Assembly: GCA_018699075.1 (NCBI GenBank)
Contig: JABIPV010000309.1
Coordinates: forward strand, 1-12,606
DNA: 12,606 bases
Direction of reading: 5' to 3'
Source of the DNA: Kordiimonadaceae bacterium
GTDB lineage: Bacteria; Pseudomonadota; Alphaproteobacteria; Sphingomonadales; Emcibacteraceae
Shown: piece after piece, positions 6,713 through 12,606 of the stretch
Layout: every line of letters starts with the position of its first letter
How positions within the stretch are numbered: position 1 is the first letter of the stretch
The notes under the pieces: generated by a model
The model's input: the letters and a program-made list of their open reading frames with translations, nothing else
Databases searched by the model: none
What the model was told of the DNA's origin: nothing
Translations under genes and position numbers: made by a program

Positions 6713-7264
6713 ATGAAAAGAATATTAACACTCATCAGCATTTGTCTTTTAAGTGCTTGTACTTCCATGTCGCAAGATGCGCAGATTGCGATCTATCCGA
6801 GCGTTAGTCCATCTAATATTGGAAATAATATCCCTGTATTCCTAACCGTAGATGATACGCGCTCTTCGGCGGTGCTTGGCAGTATGGGCGAGGGTGCCCA
6901 AATGACCACAAGCCAAGATCTTGCTGCAACTATTGGCGTCGCGGTTGTAAATGGTTTGAAAGCAAAAGGCTTTGATGTTGGTTCAATGGGTAATCAAAAC
7001 TCTACAGAAGTTAAAGTGACACTCGAAGATTTAAGTTTCTCAAAAGACGGCAATGCCATTAGTACAACGGTTGGAACCACTTCAAAGGCAACAGTCGAAG
7101 TAGAAAGCAAAGGCTTTTTACGCACTTATTCAAATTCTGAAGAAAGAACCATCCCTTTTTCAACCAATGAAGACAGCAATAACTCGCAGTTAAGTAGCAC
7201 ACTTGGTGCTTTGGTTGAGAAGATGTTGAATGATCAAGAATTGCTGAATGCTTTAGCGAAATAA
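6713..7264 (+). CDS. YajG-like lipoprotein
   Basis: This 183-residue lipoprotein starts MKRILTLISICLLSAC, with lipobox LSAC and lipidated C16; Thr at +2 suggests the outer membrane. The mature part (IAIYPSV, VPVFLTVDDTRSS, a middle GLKAKGFDV, then TLEDLSF and a final short helix, MLNDQELLNAL) fits the YajG family: an N-terminal strand pattern followed by a D-x-R motif and a predicted amphipathic end. The role of YajG is not known. I chose ATG 6713 because AAGGAA (6701-6706) lies 6 bases upstream and the lipoprotein signal starts there; an in-frame ATG at 6683 would overlap the DUF1330 gene and spoil the signal. It is the last gene of the DUF1330 operon and is followed directly by a terminator. 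Family assignment is by overall pattern, so moderately sure. Confidence 0.75.
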   Translation: MKRILTLISICLLSACTSMSQDAQIAIYPSVSPSNIGNNIPVFLTVDDTRSSAVLGSMGEGAQMTTSQDLAATIGVAVVNGLKAKGFDVGSMGNQNSTEVKVTLEDLSFSKDGNAISTTVGTTSKATVEVESKGFLRTYSNSEERTIPFSTNEDSNNSQLSSTLGALVEKMLNDQELLNALAK

Positions 7265-7298
7265 AAACAGGCGCATCTAATTAGAAACGCCTGTTTTT
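7263..7298. terminator. Bidirectional rho-independent terminator
   Basis: An 11-bp perfect stem (AAAAACAGGCG at 7263-7273 with CGCCTGTTTTT at 7288-7298) encloses a 14-base loop. It carries a T run on either strand, so it can end both the YajG operon and the converging aminotransferase gene. The stem begins inside the stop codon of the lipoprotein gene. The loop contains the self-complementary TCTAATTAGA (7276-7285), which could add a small inner stem or a cruciform. Confidence 0.9.
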
Positions 7299-7325
7299 AA
7301 ATTCTATATATTGCTATGGATATAA

Positions 7326-8441
7326 TTAATTCATCACCGCTTTAAAAGCGCTCAAGCATTTATCGACATTTTTCTGACAGGCACTGTGACCCATGAGGCC
7401 GACACGCCATACTTTTCCGGCGAGGGCACCAAGGCCAGCGCCTATCTCAAGGTTATGATCGTTAAGCAGCTTTGTGCGTATCGCGGCTTCATCAGTGATA
7501 TGATCCGGGATGATGATGGTGTTGAGCTGTGGTAGCGCACAATTTGGATCAACCAGATATTTGATGCCCATTTCTGCAAATCCATCACGTAATTTTTGTG
7601 ACATCTTCGTGTGGCGTTGCCATGAGTTCTCAAGGCCTTCTTCTTTTAAGATAAGCAAGCTTTCATGAAGGGCATACATGGCGTTCACAGGTGCTGTATG
7701 GTGGTAAGAACGACCACCTGTGCCGTCCCAGTAGCCCATAACAAGATTAAGGTCCATAAACCAACTTTGGACGGGTGTTTTACGGTTTTTGATTTTTTCA
7801 ATCGCGCGCTCGTTAAAACTCACAGGTGAAATTCCCGGTGGACAAGATAGACATTTTTGTGAACCGGAATAAATGGCGTCAATTCCCCATCCGTCAACAT
7901 CAAGTTCAGAACCGCCAAGGGACGTGACCGCATCGACAATGGTCAAGCAGTCATGTTCGCGTGCAAGAGCGCATAATGTTTTTGTATCCGATGCAACGCC
8001 GGTAGATGTTTCCGCCGCTACGAAGGCGAGAATTTTTGCATCTGGGTGTGCTTTTAAGGCTTCGGTAGCTTTGTCAATGGAAACTGGTGTGCCCCAATCA
8101 TCGTTAATCACAACAGCTTCACCGCCGCAGCGGGTGACGTTTTCAACCATACGTGTGCCAAAAACACCGTTCACACAGACAATGACTTTATCTCCGTGTT
8201 CAATTAAATTTGCGAAACATGTTTCCATGCCCGCTGATCCTGGAGCGGAAACAGGGAACGTAAGGGTGTTTTCTGTTTTAAAGGCATAACGAAGTAAATC
8301 TTTAATTTCATCCATTAAGGTTTGAAAGGCAGGATCAAGGTGGCCAATTGTCGGACGTGCAAGCGCTTCAAGTACACGCGGTGATACATCGGAAGGGCCC
8401 GGGCCCATGAGGGTTCTCGTCGGAGGAATAAAAGACGTCAC
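7326..8441 (-). CDS. Class V aminotransferase, alanine/serine-glyoxylate type
   Basis: This is a 371-residue PLP enzyme of fold type I. The opening LMGPGPSDVSPRVLEALARP and GHLDPAF are typical of the alanine-glyoxylate/serine-glyoxylate aminotransferase group. APGSAGMET (66-74) binds PLP phosphate, D170 in VDAVTS contacts the PLP ring nitrogen, K196 in SGSQKCL forms the Schiff base, and R346 in KVWRVGLMG probably holds the substrate carboxylate. It likely passes an amino group from alanine or serine to glyoxylate in the cytoplasm; the exact donor, and 2-aminoethylphosphonate-pyruvate transaminase as an alternative, cannot be excluded by reading alone. The start is GTG at 8441 (weak AGAAAG upstream); the next in-frame ATG, at the MGPGPS motif, would cut conserved residues. 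The gene stands alone, divergent from mgtE. No glycine/serine pathway partner is present. Confidence 0.9.
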   Translation of the reverse strand: MTSFIPPTRTLMGPGPSDVSPRVLEALARPTIGHLDPAFQTLMDEIKDLLRYAFKTENTLTFPVSAPGSAGMETCFANLIEHGDKVIVCVNGVFGTRMVENVTRCGGEAVVINDDWGTPVSIDKATEALKAHPDAKILAFVAAETSTGVASDTKTLCALAREHDCLTIVDAVTSLGGSELDVDGWGIDAIYSGSQKCLSCPPGISPVSFNERAIEKIKNRKTPVQSWFMDLNLVMGYWDGTGGRSYHHTAPVNAMYALHESLLILKEEGLENSWQRHTKMSQKLRDGFAEMGIKYLVDPNCALPQLNTIIIPDHITDEAAIRTKLLNDHNLEIGAGLGALAGKVWRVGLMGHSACQKNVDKCLSAFKAVMN

Positions 8442-8548
8442 TTTAAAACTTTCTATTAAAATTGATATTAAATATAGTGAAACTCAAAACATCTTATAAA
8501 GCATTTGGTTGATAGAAATCAAATTCTACAAACAATTTTATTAACGAC

Positions 8549-8577
8549 TTGACCTCAAAAGCTTTTCAGTCGATAAA
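8549..8577 (+). promoter_or_regulatory. Candidate promoter for mgtE
   Basis: TTGACC (8549-8554), one base from consensus, is followed after 17 bases by GATAAA (8572-8577). This places a start near 8584, about 30 bases before the mgtE ATG at 8613. The leader is too short to hold an M-box magnesium riboswitch downstream of this promoter. The palindrome AAAAGCTTTT (8557-8566) lies in the spacer. Confidence 0.45.
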
Positions 8578-8612
8578 ATTAGGGGAAACTTAGGGAAGGT
8601 CCAGGGAAAAGA

Positions 8613-10007
8613 ATGACCAATAATACCGAAAATACAAGCTTTGAAAGTGAAGGTCTCACCCGTGAAGTGGTGCAGGTTTCGCCCGAGCTTGTAACGGAAG
8701 TTATTTTTGCCCTAAATAATCACGACAAAGAACAATTAGATTTCCTTTTAGAACCGCTTCATAGCGCCGACGTTGCCGATATTTTTGAACAATTAGATGA
8801 TAGTGACCGTAAAGAACTGGCGTCATTCATTGGAGCAGAGCTGGAACCTGATGTTCTATCCGAACTAGATGATAGTACTCTTGATGACGTGATCACAGAA
8901 ATGGATGACGAGGATGTTGCCCGCGCGATTACGCAAATGGAAAGTGATGACGCGGTTCATGTTCTTGAGGATTTGGATGAAGACGATCAACGTAAAATTA
9001 TTGATGCACTGCCAGCAGAAGACAGACTAGCAGTAGAAGAAGGCTTGTCCTTCCCTGAGGATAGTGCCGGCCGTCTCCTGCAAAGAAATTTGGTATCCAT
9101 TCCGGGATTATGGTCCGTTGGTAAAGTGATCGACTATTTCAGATCCGAAGAGGACCTCCCGGATGAGTTTTATGAAGTGTTTGTTATGGATCCTCTTCAT
9201 CATCCAATAGGAACCGTGGCACTAAATCAAATAATCAGAAGTACACGTGATGTCATAATTTCCGATATTATGAATGATGATTTTAAAGTCGTTCCGGTTG
9301 ATATGGACCAAGAGGAAGTTGCTTACTTATTTAAACAATATGACCTTACATCAATGGGAGTTGTAGATACCGAAGGTCGATTAATAGGTATGATTACCGT
9401 CGACGATGTTGTTGATGTGATCGACGAAGAAGCCGAAGAAGATCTAATGCGGATGGCGGGTGTTCAGGAAACCGATATTACGGAAAGTGTATTTGAAGCC
9501 TCAAAAAATCGTGTTTTGTGGTTATTAATTAATTTGGTGACGGCCATATTGGCGTCTATGGTCATCGCCATATTTGACGCAAGTATTGAACAGATGGTGG
9601 CCCTTGCAGTATTAATGCCGATCGTCGCTTCTATGGGGGGAAATGCAGGCACCCAAACAATGACTGTGACAGTGAGGGCAATTGCAACACGCGAATTGAC
9701 CTCAACCAATGTGAAAAGGGTGATTTTTCGTGAATTCTCCATTGCTGTAGTCAATGGAGTTATTATTGCCGTTATAATTGGATTACTTTCCTGGTATTGG
9801 TTTGCCAATATGGCGCTAGGTGGCGTTATGGGGGCGGCGATGGTCGTCAATATAATTATGGCGGGACTAGCGGGGATCTTAATTCCTATCACATTAGACA
9901 AAATGGATATTGACCCAGCACTTGCGAGTAGTATTTTTGTGACAACTATTACCGATGTAGTTGGCTTTTTTGCCTTCCTTGGCCTTGCAGCATTGGTGTT
10001 GTTATAG
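8613..10007 (+). CDS. mgtE: MgtE magnesium channel/transporter
   Basis: This 464-residue inner-membrane Mg2+ channel has the full MgtE plan: an acidic helical N domain of superhelical repeats (about 25-145, with VADIFEQLDDSDR, VITEMDDEDVARAI and VLEDLDEDDQRKII), two CBS domains (about 150-275) that sense cytoplasmic Mg2+, a connecting helix, and five membrane helices (about 302-322, 328-355, 372-396, 402-426 and 438-462). PIVASMGGNAGTQT (336-349) and TTITDVVGFF (444-453) are the pore segments; D448 corresponds to the Mg2+-binding pore Asp of the Thermus protein. All key features are intact. AGGGAAAAGA before ATG 8613 supplies the ribosome site. A DUF1489 gene follows immediately. Regulation is likely by the protein's own CBS/N-domain gate rather than by an RNA switch. 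Confidence 0.97.
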   Translation: MTNNTENTSFESEGLTREVVQVSPELVTEVIFALNNHDKEQLDFLLEPLHSADVADIFEQLDDSDRKELASFIGAELEPDVLSELDDSTLDDVITEMDDEDVARAITQMESDDAVHVLEDLDEDDQRKIIDALPAEDRLAVEEGLSFPEDSAGRLLQRNLVSIPGLWSVGKVIDYFRSEEDLPDEFYEVFVMDPLHHPIGTVALNQIIRSTRDVIISDIMNDDFKVVPVDMDQEEVAYLFKQYDLTSMGVVDTEGRLIGMITVDDVVDVIDEEAEEDLMRMAGVQETDITESVFEASKNRVLWLLINLVTAILASMVIAIFDASIEQMVALAVLMPIVASMGGNAGTQTMTVTVRAIATRELTSTNVKRVIFREFSIAVVNGVIIAVIIGLLSWYWFANMALGGVMGAAMVVNIIMAGLAGILIPITLDKMDIDPALASSIFVTTITDVVGFFAFLGLAALVLL

Positions 10008-10010
10008 GTG

Positions 10011-10430
10011 ATGACGGTACATATTATTAAATTATGTGTGGGGATTGATAGTGTTGAACATTTAATTGAATCGCGCAAAAGAGATCCCCGAAATAAAGGC
10101 AAAGATTATAATTTCCATATCACTCGGTATAAACCTAAAAGGGCGGATGAAATTCTTGCTGGGGGATCACTTTATTGGGTAATAAAAGGATCGGTTCTGG
10201 TGAGACAAAAGGTAATTGGTTTTGAACCCGTTGAAACGGATAACGGTACCAAATGCATGATAAAAATGGACAAAGAAATTCATCTAACAGAGAGCCATCC
10301 GCGCCGTCCTTTTCAAGGTTGGCGATATTTTGAAAATAACGCTGTACCAAAAGATTTACCACGGGGACAAAAACATTCTGATATTCCCATTGAAATGAGT
10401 AGTGAACTTAAGGCGCTTGGGTTGATATGA
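10011..10430 (+). CDS. DUF1489 family protein
   Basis: This 139-residue cytoplasmic protein of unknown function belongs to DUF1489, which I know as a conserved alphaproteobacterial family. Visible marks are the start HIIKLCVGIDSVEHL, the middle GGSLYWVIKGSVLVRQKVIGF, and a later HPRRPFQGWRYFENNAVPKDLP. It is basic and lacks membrane segments or a signal peptide. The frame opens with GTG at 10008 directly after the mgtE stop, followed by ATG at 10011; I prefer the ATG, with 3 bases between the genes. Such spacing implies coupling of translation with mgtE. The YWVIKG and W-R-Y pattern recalls small beta-rich nucleic-acid-associated folds such as PUA/ASCH, but that is only an impression. Its 3' end overlaps the convergent Bax-like gene by 23 bases. 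Confidence 0.88.
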   Translation: MTVHIIKLCVGIDSVEHLIESRKRDPRNKGKDYNFHITRYKPKRADEILAGGSLYWVIKGSVLVRQKVIGFEPVETDNGTKCMIKMDKEIHLTESHPRRPFQGWRYFENNAVPKDLPRGQKHSDIPIEMSSELKALGLI

Positions 10431-11370
10431 CTGCTTGAAGTTGACGTTTTTGCAAGGTCGCTTTGTCAAAGTTAGCCAATTCGTTCAGGCGGATAATGCT
10501 GTTTAAATTATCAATATATTCATAACCAAGTTCAGAATAAAAAATCAATGTAATTAAAAGGGAAGAAACTTCGATATCTTCCGGTCTTGCATATTTTCTG
10601 CGCTCTAATCGGAATTCTTCGTATGCTGCATGGGTATTTAGGTTAAGGGCGTAACTTTCAACAGCGCCAAGTAAGTTATTGAATTTTTTTACCCTGTGAG
10701 TTTTACCTTCTTCTCTGGCGAGCGGGACGATACCTTCATCTTCTTCATATGTCCATTGACCAAATAATGCGTTTGCTTCTTGAGCAAAACGAGACGAGCC
10801 CCAACCTGTTTCAATGGCGGCTTGAGTCAGTGCAAGTGAAGGAGGAATAATATTCATTCGTGAATATAATTCGGCAACATTAAATTCTTTTAATTTGTAT
10901 CGAGACATTTTTTGATCCAACCAACGTAGATCATTAGGCGTATAGTCCCCATTAATTTCAATTCTGGAAATAATTTCTGAAAGTTGTCTTCTTTCAAAAA
11001 CAATATATTCATTTACTTTTAAAATAGGAGGAAGAAGAACAGAAATAAAAAGCTGCTTTTTTAAGTCAGTATCTTTAATCGTTTTTAATTCACGTGGTAA
11101 TTCTTCAAGATAAATATTGGGTACCTGAGTGTATCCTTTTCTAATATCATCCAAATCATAACCATAAGCCGCAAATTGTTCCGATAAATTCTCACCTAAA
11201 GGAAGAATAATGCTTTCTACTGTCGTGTTTGGAACGTCTATAGTTTTGCTAATTTTTACTTTATTAAAAGCAATATAGAGGGGAGCACTTATAAAAGTAA
11301 CAATGCAGAACAAGGAAATAAATGTTCTTTTGCTAATGGTTGATGCTTTTTGTAGTAGCCTACTTGTCAT
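10408..11370 (-). CDS. Bax-type glucosaminidase domain protein
   Basis: This 320-residue envelope protein carries one N-terminal membrane anchor (about 16-36) and a C-terminal mannosyl-glycoprotein endo-beta-N-acetylglucosaminidase-like domain (about 165-300) of the E. coli Bax type. Markers are PPSLALTQAAIETGWGSSRFA (176-196) with the presumed catalytic Glu E187, NALFGQW (200-206), and SYALNLNTHAAYEEFR (239-254). It probably cuts or remodels peptidoglycan in the periplasm. The middle section (45-165) is less conserved. E. coli Bax has about 274 residues, so this form is longer, mostly at the N-terminus. The ATG at 11370 gives a good anchor, with AGG at about -9. It stands alone on the minus strand, divergent from mipZ, with its stop lying within the DUF1489 gene. 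The substrate remains unproven. Confidence 0.88.
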   Translation of the reverse strand: MTSRLLQKASTISKRTFISLFCIVTFISAPLYIAFNKVKISKTIDVPNTTVESIILPLGENLSEQFAAYGYDLDDIRKGYTQVPNIYLEELPRELKTIKDTDLKKQLFISVLLPPILKVNEYIVFERRQLSEIISRIEINGDYTPNDLRWLDQKMSRYKLKEFNVAELYSRMNIIPPSLALTQAAIETGWGSSRFAQEANALFGQWTYEEDEGIVPLAREEGKTHRVKKFNNLLGAVESYALNLNTHAAYEEFRLERRKYARPEDIEVSSLLITLIFYSELGYEYIDNLNSIIRLNELANFDKATLQKRQLQAVISTQAP

Positions 11371-11388
11371 ATATAACCTAAAAGGATA

Positions 11389-11418
11389 ATTACACTGTAA
11401 TAGTATCTATAATATAAT
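11389..11418. promoter_or_regulatory. Shared bax-mipZ promoter region with dyad and doubled TATAAT
   Basis: In the 91-base gap, ATTAC-ACT-GTAAT (11389-11401) is a short inverted repeat that could be an operator. Two TATAAT hexamers overlap by one base at 11408-11413 and 11413-11418 on the plus strand and are well placed for mipZ about 45 bases downstream. No good -35 accompanies them. This is suggestive only. Confidence 0.3.
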
Positions 11419-11461
11419 GCGGCAGTAAATGCCAGAATCTAATTGGGAAGCTAAAAGATAG

Positions 11462-12295
11462 ATGTCTGAGGGAACGGAAAAAGCCCATATAATCGTTGTA
11501 GGCAATGAAAAAGGTGGCTCAGGAAAATCCACTACTGCAATGCATATAGCTGTGAGTTTAATGCAGAGGGATTGCAATATATCAATTGTAGATCTCGATT
11601 CTCGACAAAAAACACTGGCTCGATATTTGGAAAACCGCTTAAATTACGCTGAGCAGCATAAATTAAAACTATCCATACCAGATGTTTATATTTTAGGTCG
11701 CGCCATGGATGGTGATTTAGATCAAATGATGTTTGAAGATACCAAAAATTTTAGTGAACTAATGGATGAACTCCATGAACAATCAGATTATATTTTAATT
11801 GATTGCCCAGGAAGTGATTCAAACTTAGCCCGTCTTGCGCATAGTGCTGCTGATACTTTAATTACACCAATCAATGACAGTTTTGTTGATCTTGATTTAC
11901 TTGCGAGTGTTGATCCAGATACTTTTAAAGTTGATAAACTTAGCCTTTACAGTGAGATGGTATGGGATGCCCGTAAACACAGAGCAATGATTGATAGGGG
12001 AACCATTGACTGGATCGTGATGCGTAACCGTACTTCCGCTCTTGATGCGAAAAATAAACGCAGGGTCAACAGCGCACTAAAAGAGTTGCAAAAAAGAGTT
12101 TCTTTTCGCTATATTCAAGGACTTGGGGAGCGTGTAGTATATCGTGAACTTTTCCCAAAAGGGTTAACTCTGGTTGATTTTAGAGACACAGATCAAAAAA
12201 TCACACTGTCACATGTGGCGGCAAGGCAAGAAATTAGAAGATTGATGGATGATCTGCAATTGCCAAACTGGAAATTACAAATAGAAAATGATTAA
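11462..12295 (+). CDS. mipZ: Division-site positioning ATPase MipZ
   Basis: This 277-residue ParA/MinD-family ATPase forms a gradient from the cell poles, binding ParB near the origin and inhibiting FtsZ so that division occurs at midcell; that is the known role in Caulobacter. The deviant Walker A box is NEKGGSGKSTTAMHIA (15-30), with signature Lys K17 and P-loop K22. Switch I is DLDSRQKTLARYLENR (44-59), very typical for MipZ. Switch II/Walker B is YILIDCPGSDSNLARLAH (110-127). LITPINDSFVDLDLLA (133-148), the IVMRNR segment (185-190) and GLGERVVYRELFPKGLT (220-236) are further MipZ marks that separate it from ParA and MinD. Start ATG 11462 has GGGAAG about 11 bases upstream. It is followed after 16 bases by a membrane protein gene and is divergent from the Bax-like gene. 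The ParAB genes are not in the window. Confidence 0.96.
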   Translation: MSEGTEKAHIIVVGNEKGGSGKSTTAMHIAVSLMQRDCNISIVDLDSRQKTLARYLENRLNYAEQHKLKLSIPDVYILGRAMDGDLDQMMFEDTKNFSELMDELHEQSDYILIDCPGSDSNLARLAHSAADTLITPINDSFVDLDLLASVDPDTFKVDKLSLYSEMVWDARKHRAMIDRGTIDWIVMRNRTSALDAKNKRRVNSALKELQKRVSFRYIQGLGERVVYRELFPKGLTLVDFRDTDQKITLSHVAARQEIRRLMDDLQLPNWKLQIEND

Positions 12296-12311
12296 AAGGT
12301 AAACACTGAAA

Positions 12312-12606
12312 ATGCAAATACTGGTACTTCTGATTGGCGCTTTGATGTTATATTTTGCTTTATCAAAGTATCTTAACAAACAGCCTGAAAAGTTTAATGA
12401 TATTTTTCGTAAAGTGCTGGCTGTGATATTTGGCGTTGTTGGTTTTTTTATCTTAATAAAAGGCAATATTTCTGTTGCAGTGGTACTTGGAACTGCTGCT
12501 GTTTTATCTTGGCAGGGTTCACTTTGGACTTATCTGCAATCAAAGGTCAAGGGTCCTGAAGTGGGTGACAGTGGTGCAAAAGTTACTCCTTTAAATGCCA
12601 ATATGA
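12312..12606 (+). CDS. Membrane protein, likely J-domain (Tim14-like) protein, 3'-truncated
   Basis: The frame starts at ATG 12312 and is still open at the window end, giving 98 residues. The visible part is a membrane region with three short hydrophobic segments: MQILVLLIGALMLYFAL (1-17), VLAVIFGVVGFFILIKG (35-51) and SVAVVLGTAAVLSW (54-67). Between the first two lies SKYLNKQPEKFNDIFRK. Alphaproteobacterial DnaJ-domain membrane proteins commonly start like this (a helix, a short D/P-x-K loop, then two more helices) and carry the J domain at the C-terminal end, which here lies outside the window. So the assignment is inference from the N-terminus and from position after mipZ. A 16-base gap with AAAAGG (12294-12299) suggests cotranscription with mipZ. 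A general unknown membrane protein is the alternative. Confidence 0.6.
   Translation, partial: MQILVLLIGALMLYFALSKYLNKQPEKFNDIFRKVLAVIFGVVGFFILIKGNISVAVVLGTAAVLSWQGSLWTYLQSKVKGPEVGDSGAKVTPLNANM

Noticed and set aside
7873..8289. A 138-residue plus-strand frame opposite the aminotransferase
   Set aside because: The minus-strand frame has the PLP lysine and full family motifs; the plus-strand translation is low-complexity Ser/Thr/Ala and resembles no family.
8442..8612. M-box or other magnesium riboswitch before mgtE
   Set aside because: I see no long structured leader; the best promoter leaves only about 30 bases of untranslated RNA.
9464..10102. A 212-residue open frame on the minus strand, opposite the membrane part of mgtE
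   Set aside because: It is the mirror of a well-supported mgtE coding region with all its motifs; the hydrophobic, Ile/Thr-rich translation is what antisense of membrane helices gives, and no family is recognisable.
11462..12295. Plasmid ParA or MinD instead of MipZ
   Set aside because: The switch I sequence DLDSRQKTLARYLENR and the GERVVYRELFPKGLT segment are MipZ-type; there is no ParB, and no C-terminal membrane-targeting helix of MinD.
1..12606. Defence system, CRISPR array, phage or secretion-system genes
   Set aside because: All sizeable reading frames are explained by housekeeping families; there are no spaced direct repeats, transposase or integrase motifs, and no nuclease or toxin pairs.

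Overview
The window looks like ordinary chromosomal DNA from an alphaproteobacterium, probably a free-living and flagellated one. The lineage evidence is a MipZ division-positioning ATPase followed by a membrane protein of the type that precedes a J-domain, a DUF1489 protein (a family I know mainly from alphaproteobacteria), and a lone FliN. The DNA is AT-rich by eye (roughly 40-45% G+C) and base usage is even from gene to gene. I saw no insertion sequence, phage gene, CRISPR array, toxin-antitoxin pair or recognisable defence locus. I could not fix the genus from sequence alone.

Layout. Bases 1-3340 hold a tight forward operon: the 3' two thirds of pccB, complete pccA, and an acylphosphatase starting one base after the pccA stop. 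Together the first two form biotin-dependent propionyl-CoA carboxylase, which makes methylmalonyl-CoA. lipB (octanoyltransferase, lipoate synthesis) faces this operon end to end, and a minimal fliN diverges from lipB. Next come a tRNA-Leu(GAG) gene, a short stretch with one doubtful small reading frame, and a lipoprotein membrane dipeptidase of family M19 (4756-5988).

Bases 6103-7264 form a second small operon: two tandem DUF1330 genes and a YajG-like lipoprotein, closed by a clear 11-bp hairpin terminator that also serves the class V aminotransferase (alanine/serine-glyoxylate type) arriving on the opposite strand. Divergent from that aminotransferase is mgtE (Mg2+ channel/transporter), with a DUF1489 gene starting directly after it. 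The DUF1489 gene overlaps tail to tail by 23 bp with a Bax-type glucosaminidase gene on the minus strand. Bax diverges from mipZ, and mipZ is followed after 16 bases by the truncated N-terminal part of a three-helix membrane protein that I take to be a J-domain protein.

Taken together this is core metabolism (propionate/odd-chain catabolism, lipoylation, glyoxylate or amino-group transfer, Mg2+ homeostasis) plus cell-envelope and division functions. I found no convincing new multi-gene system. The points most worth a second look are the acylphosphatase coupled to the carboxylase, the orphan 85-residue FliN, the DUF1330-DUF1330-YajG operon, and the mgtE-DUF1489 coupling.
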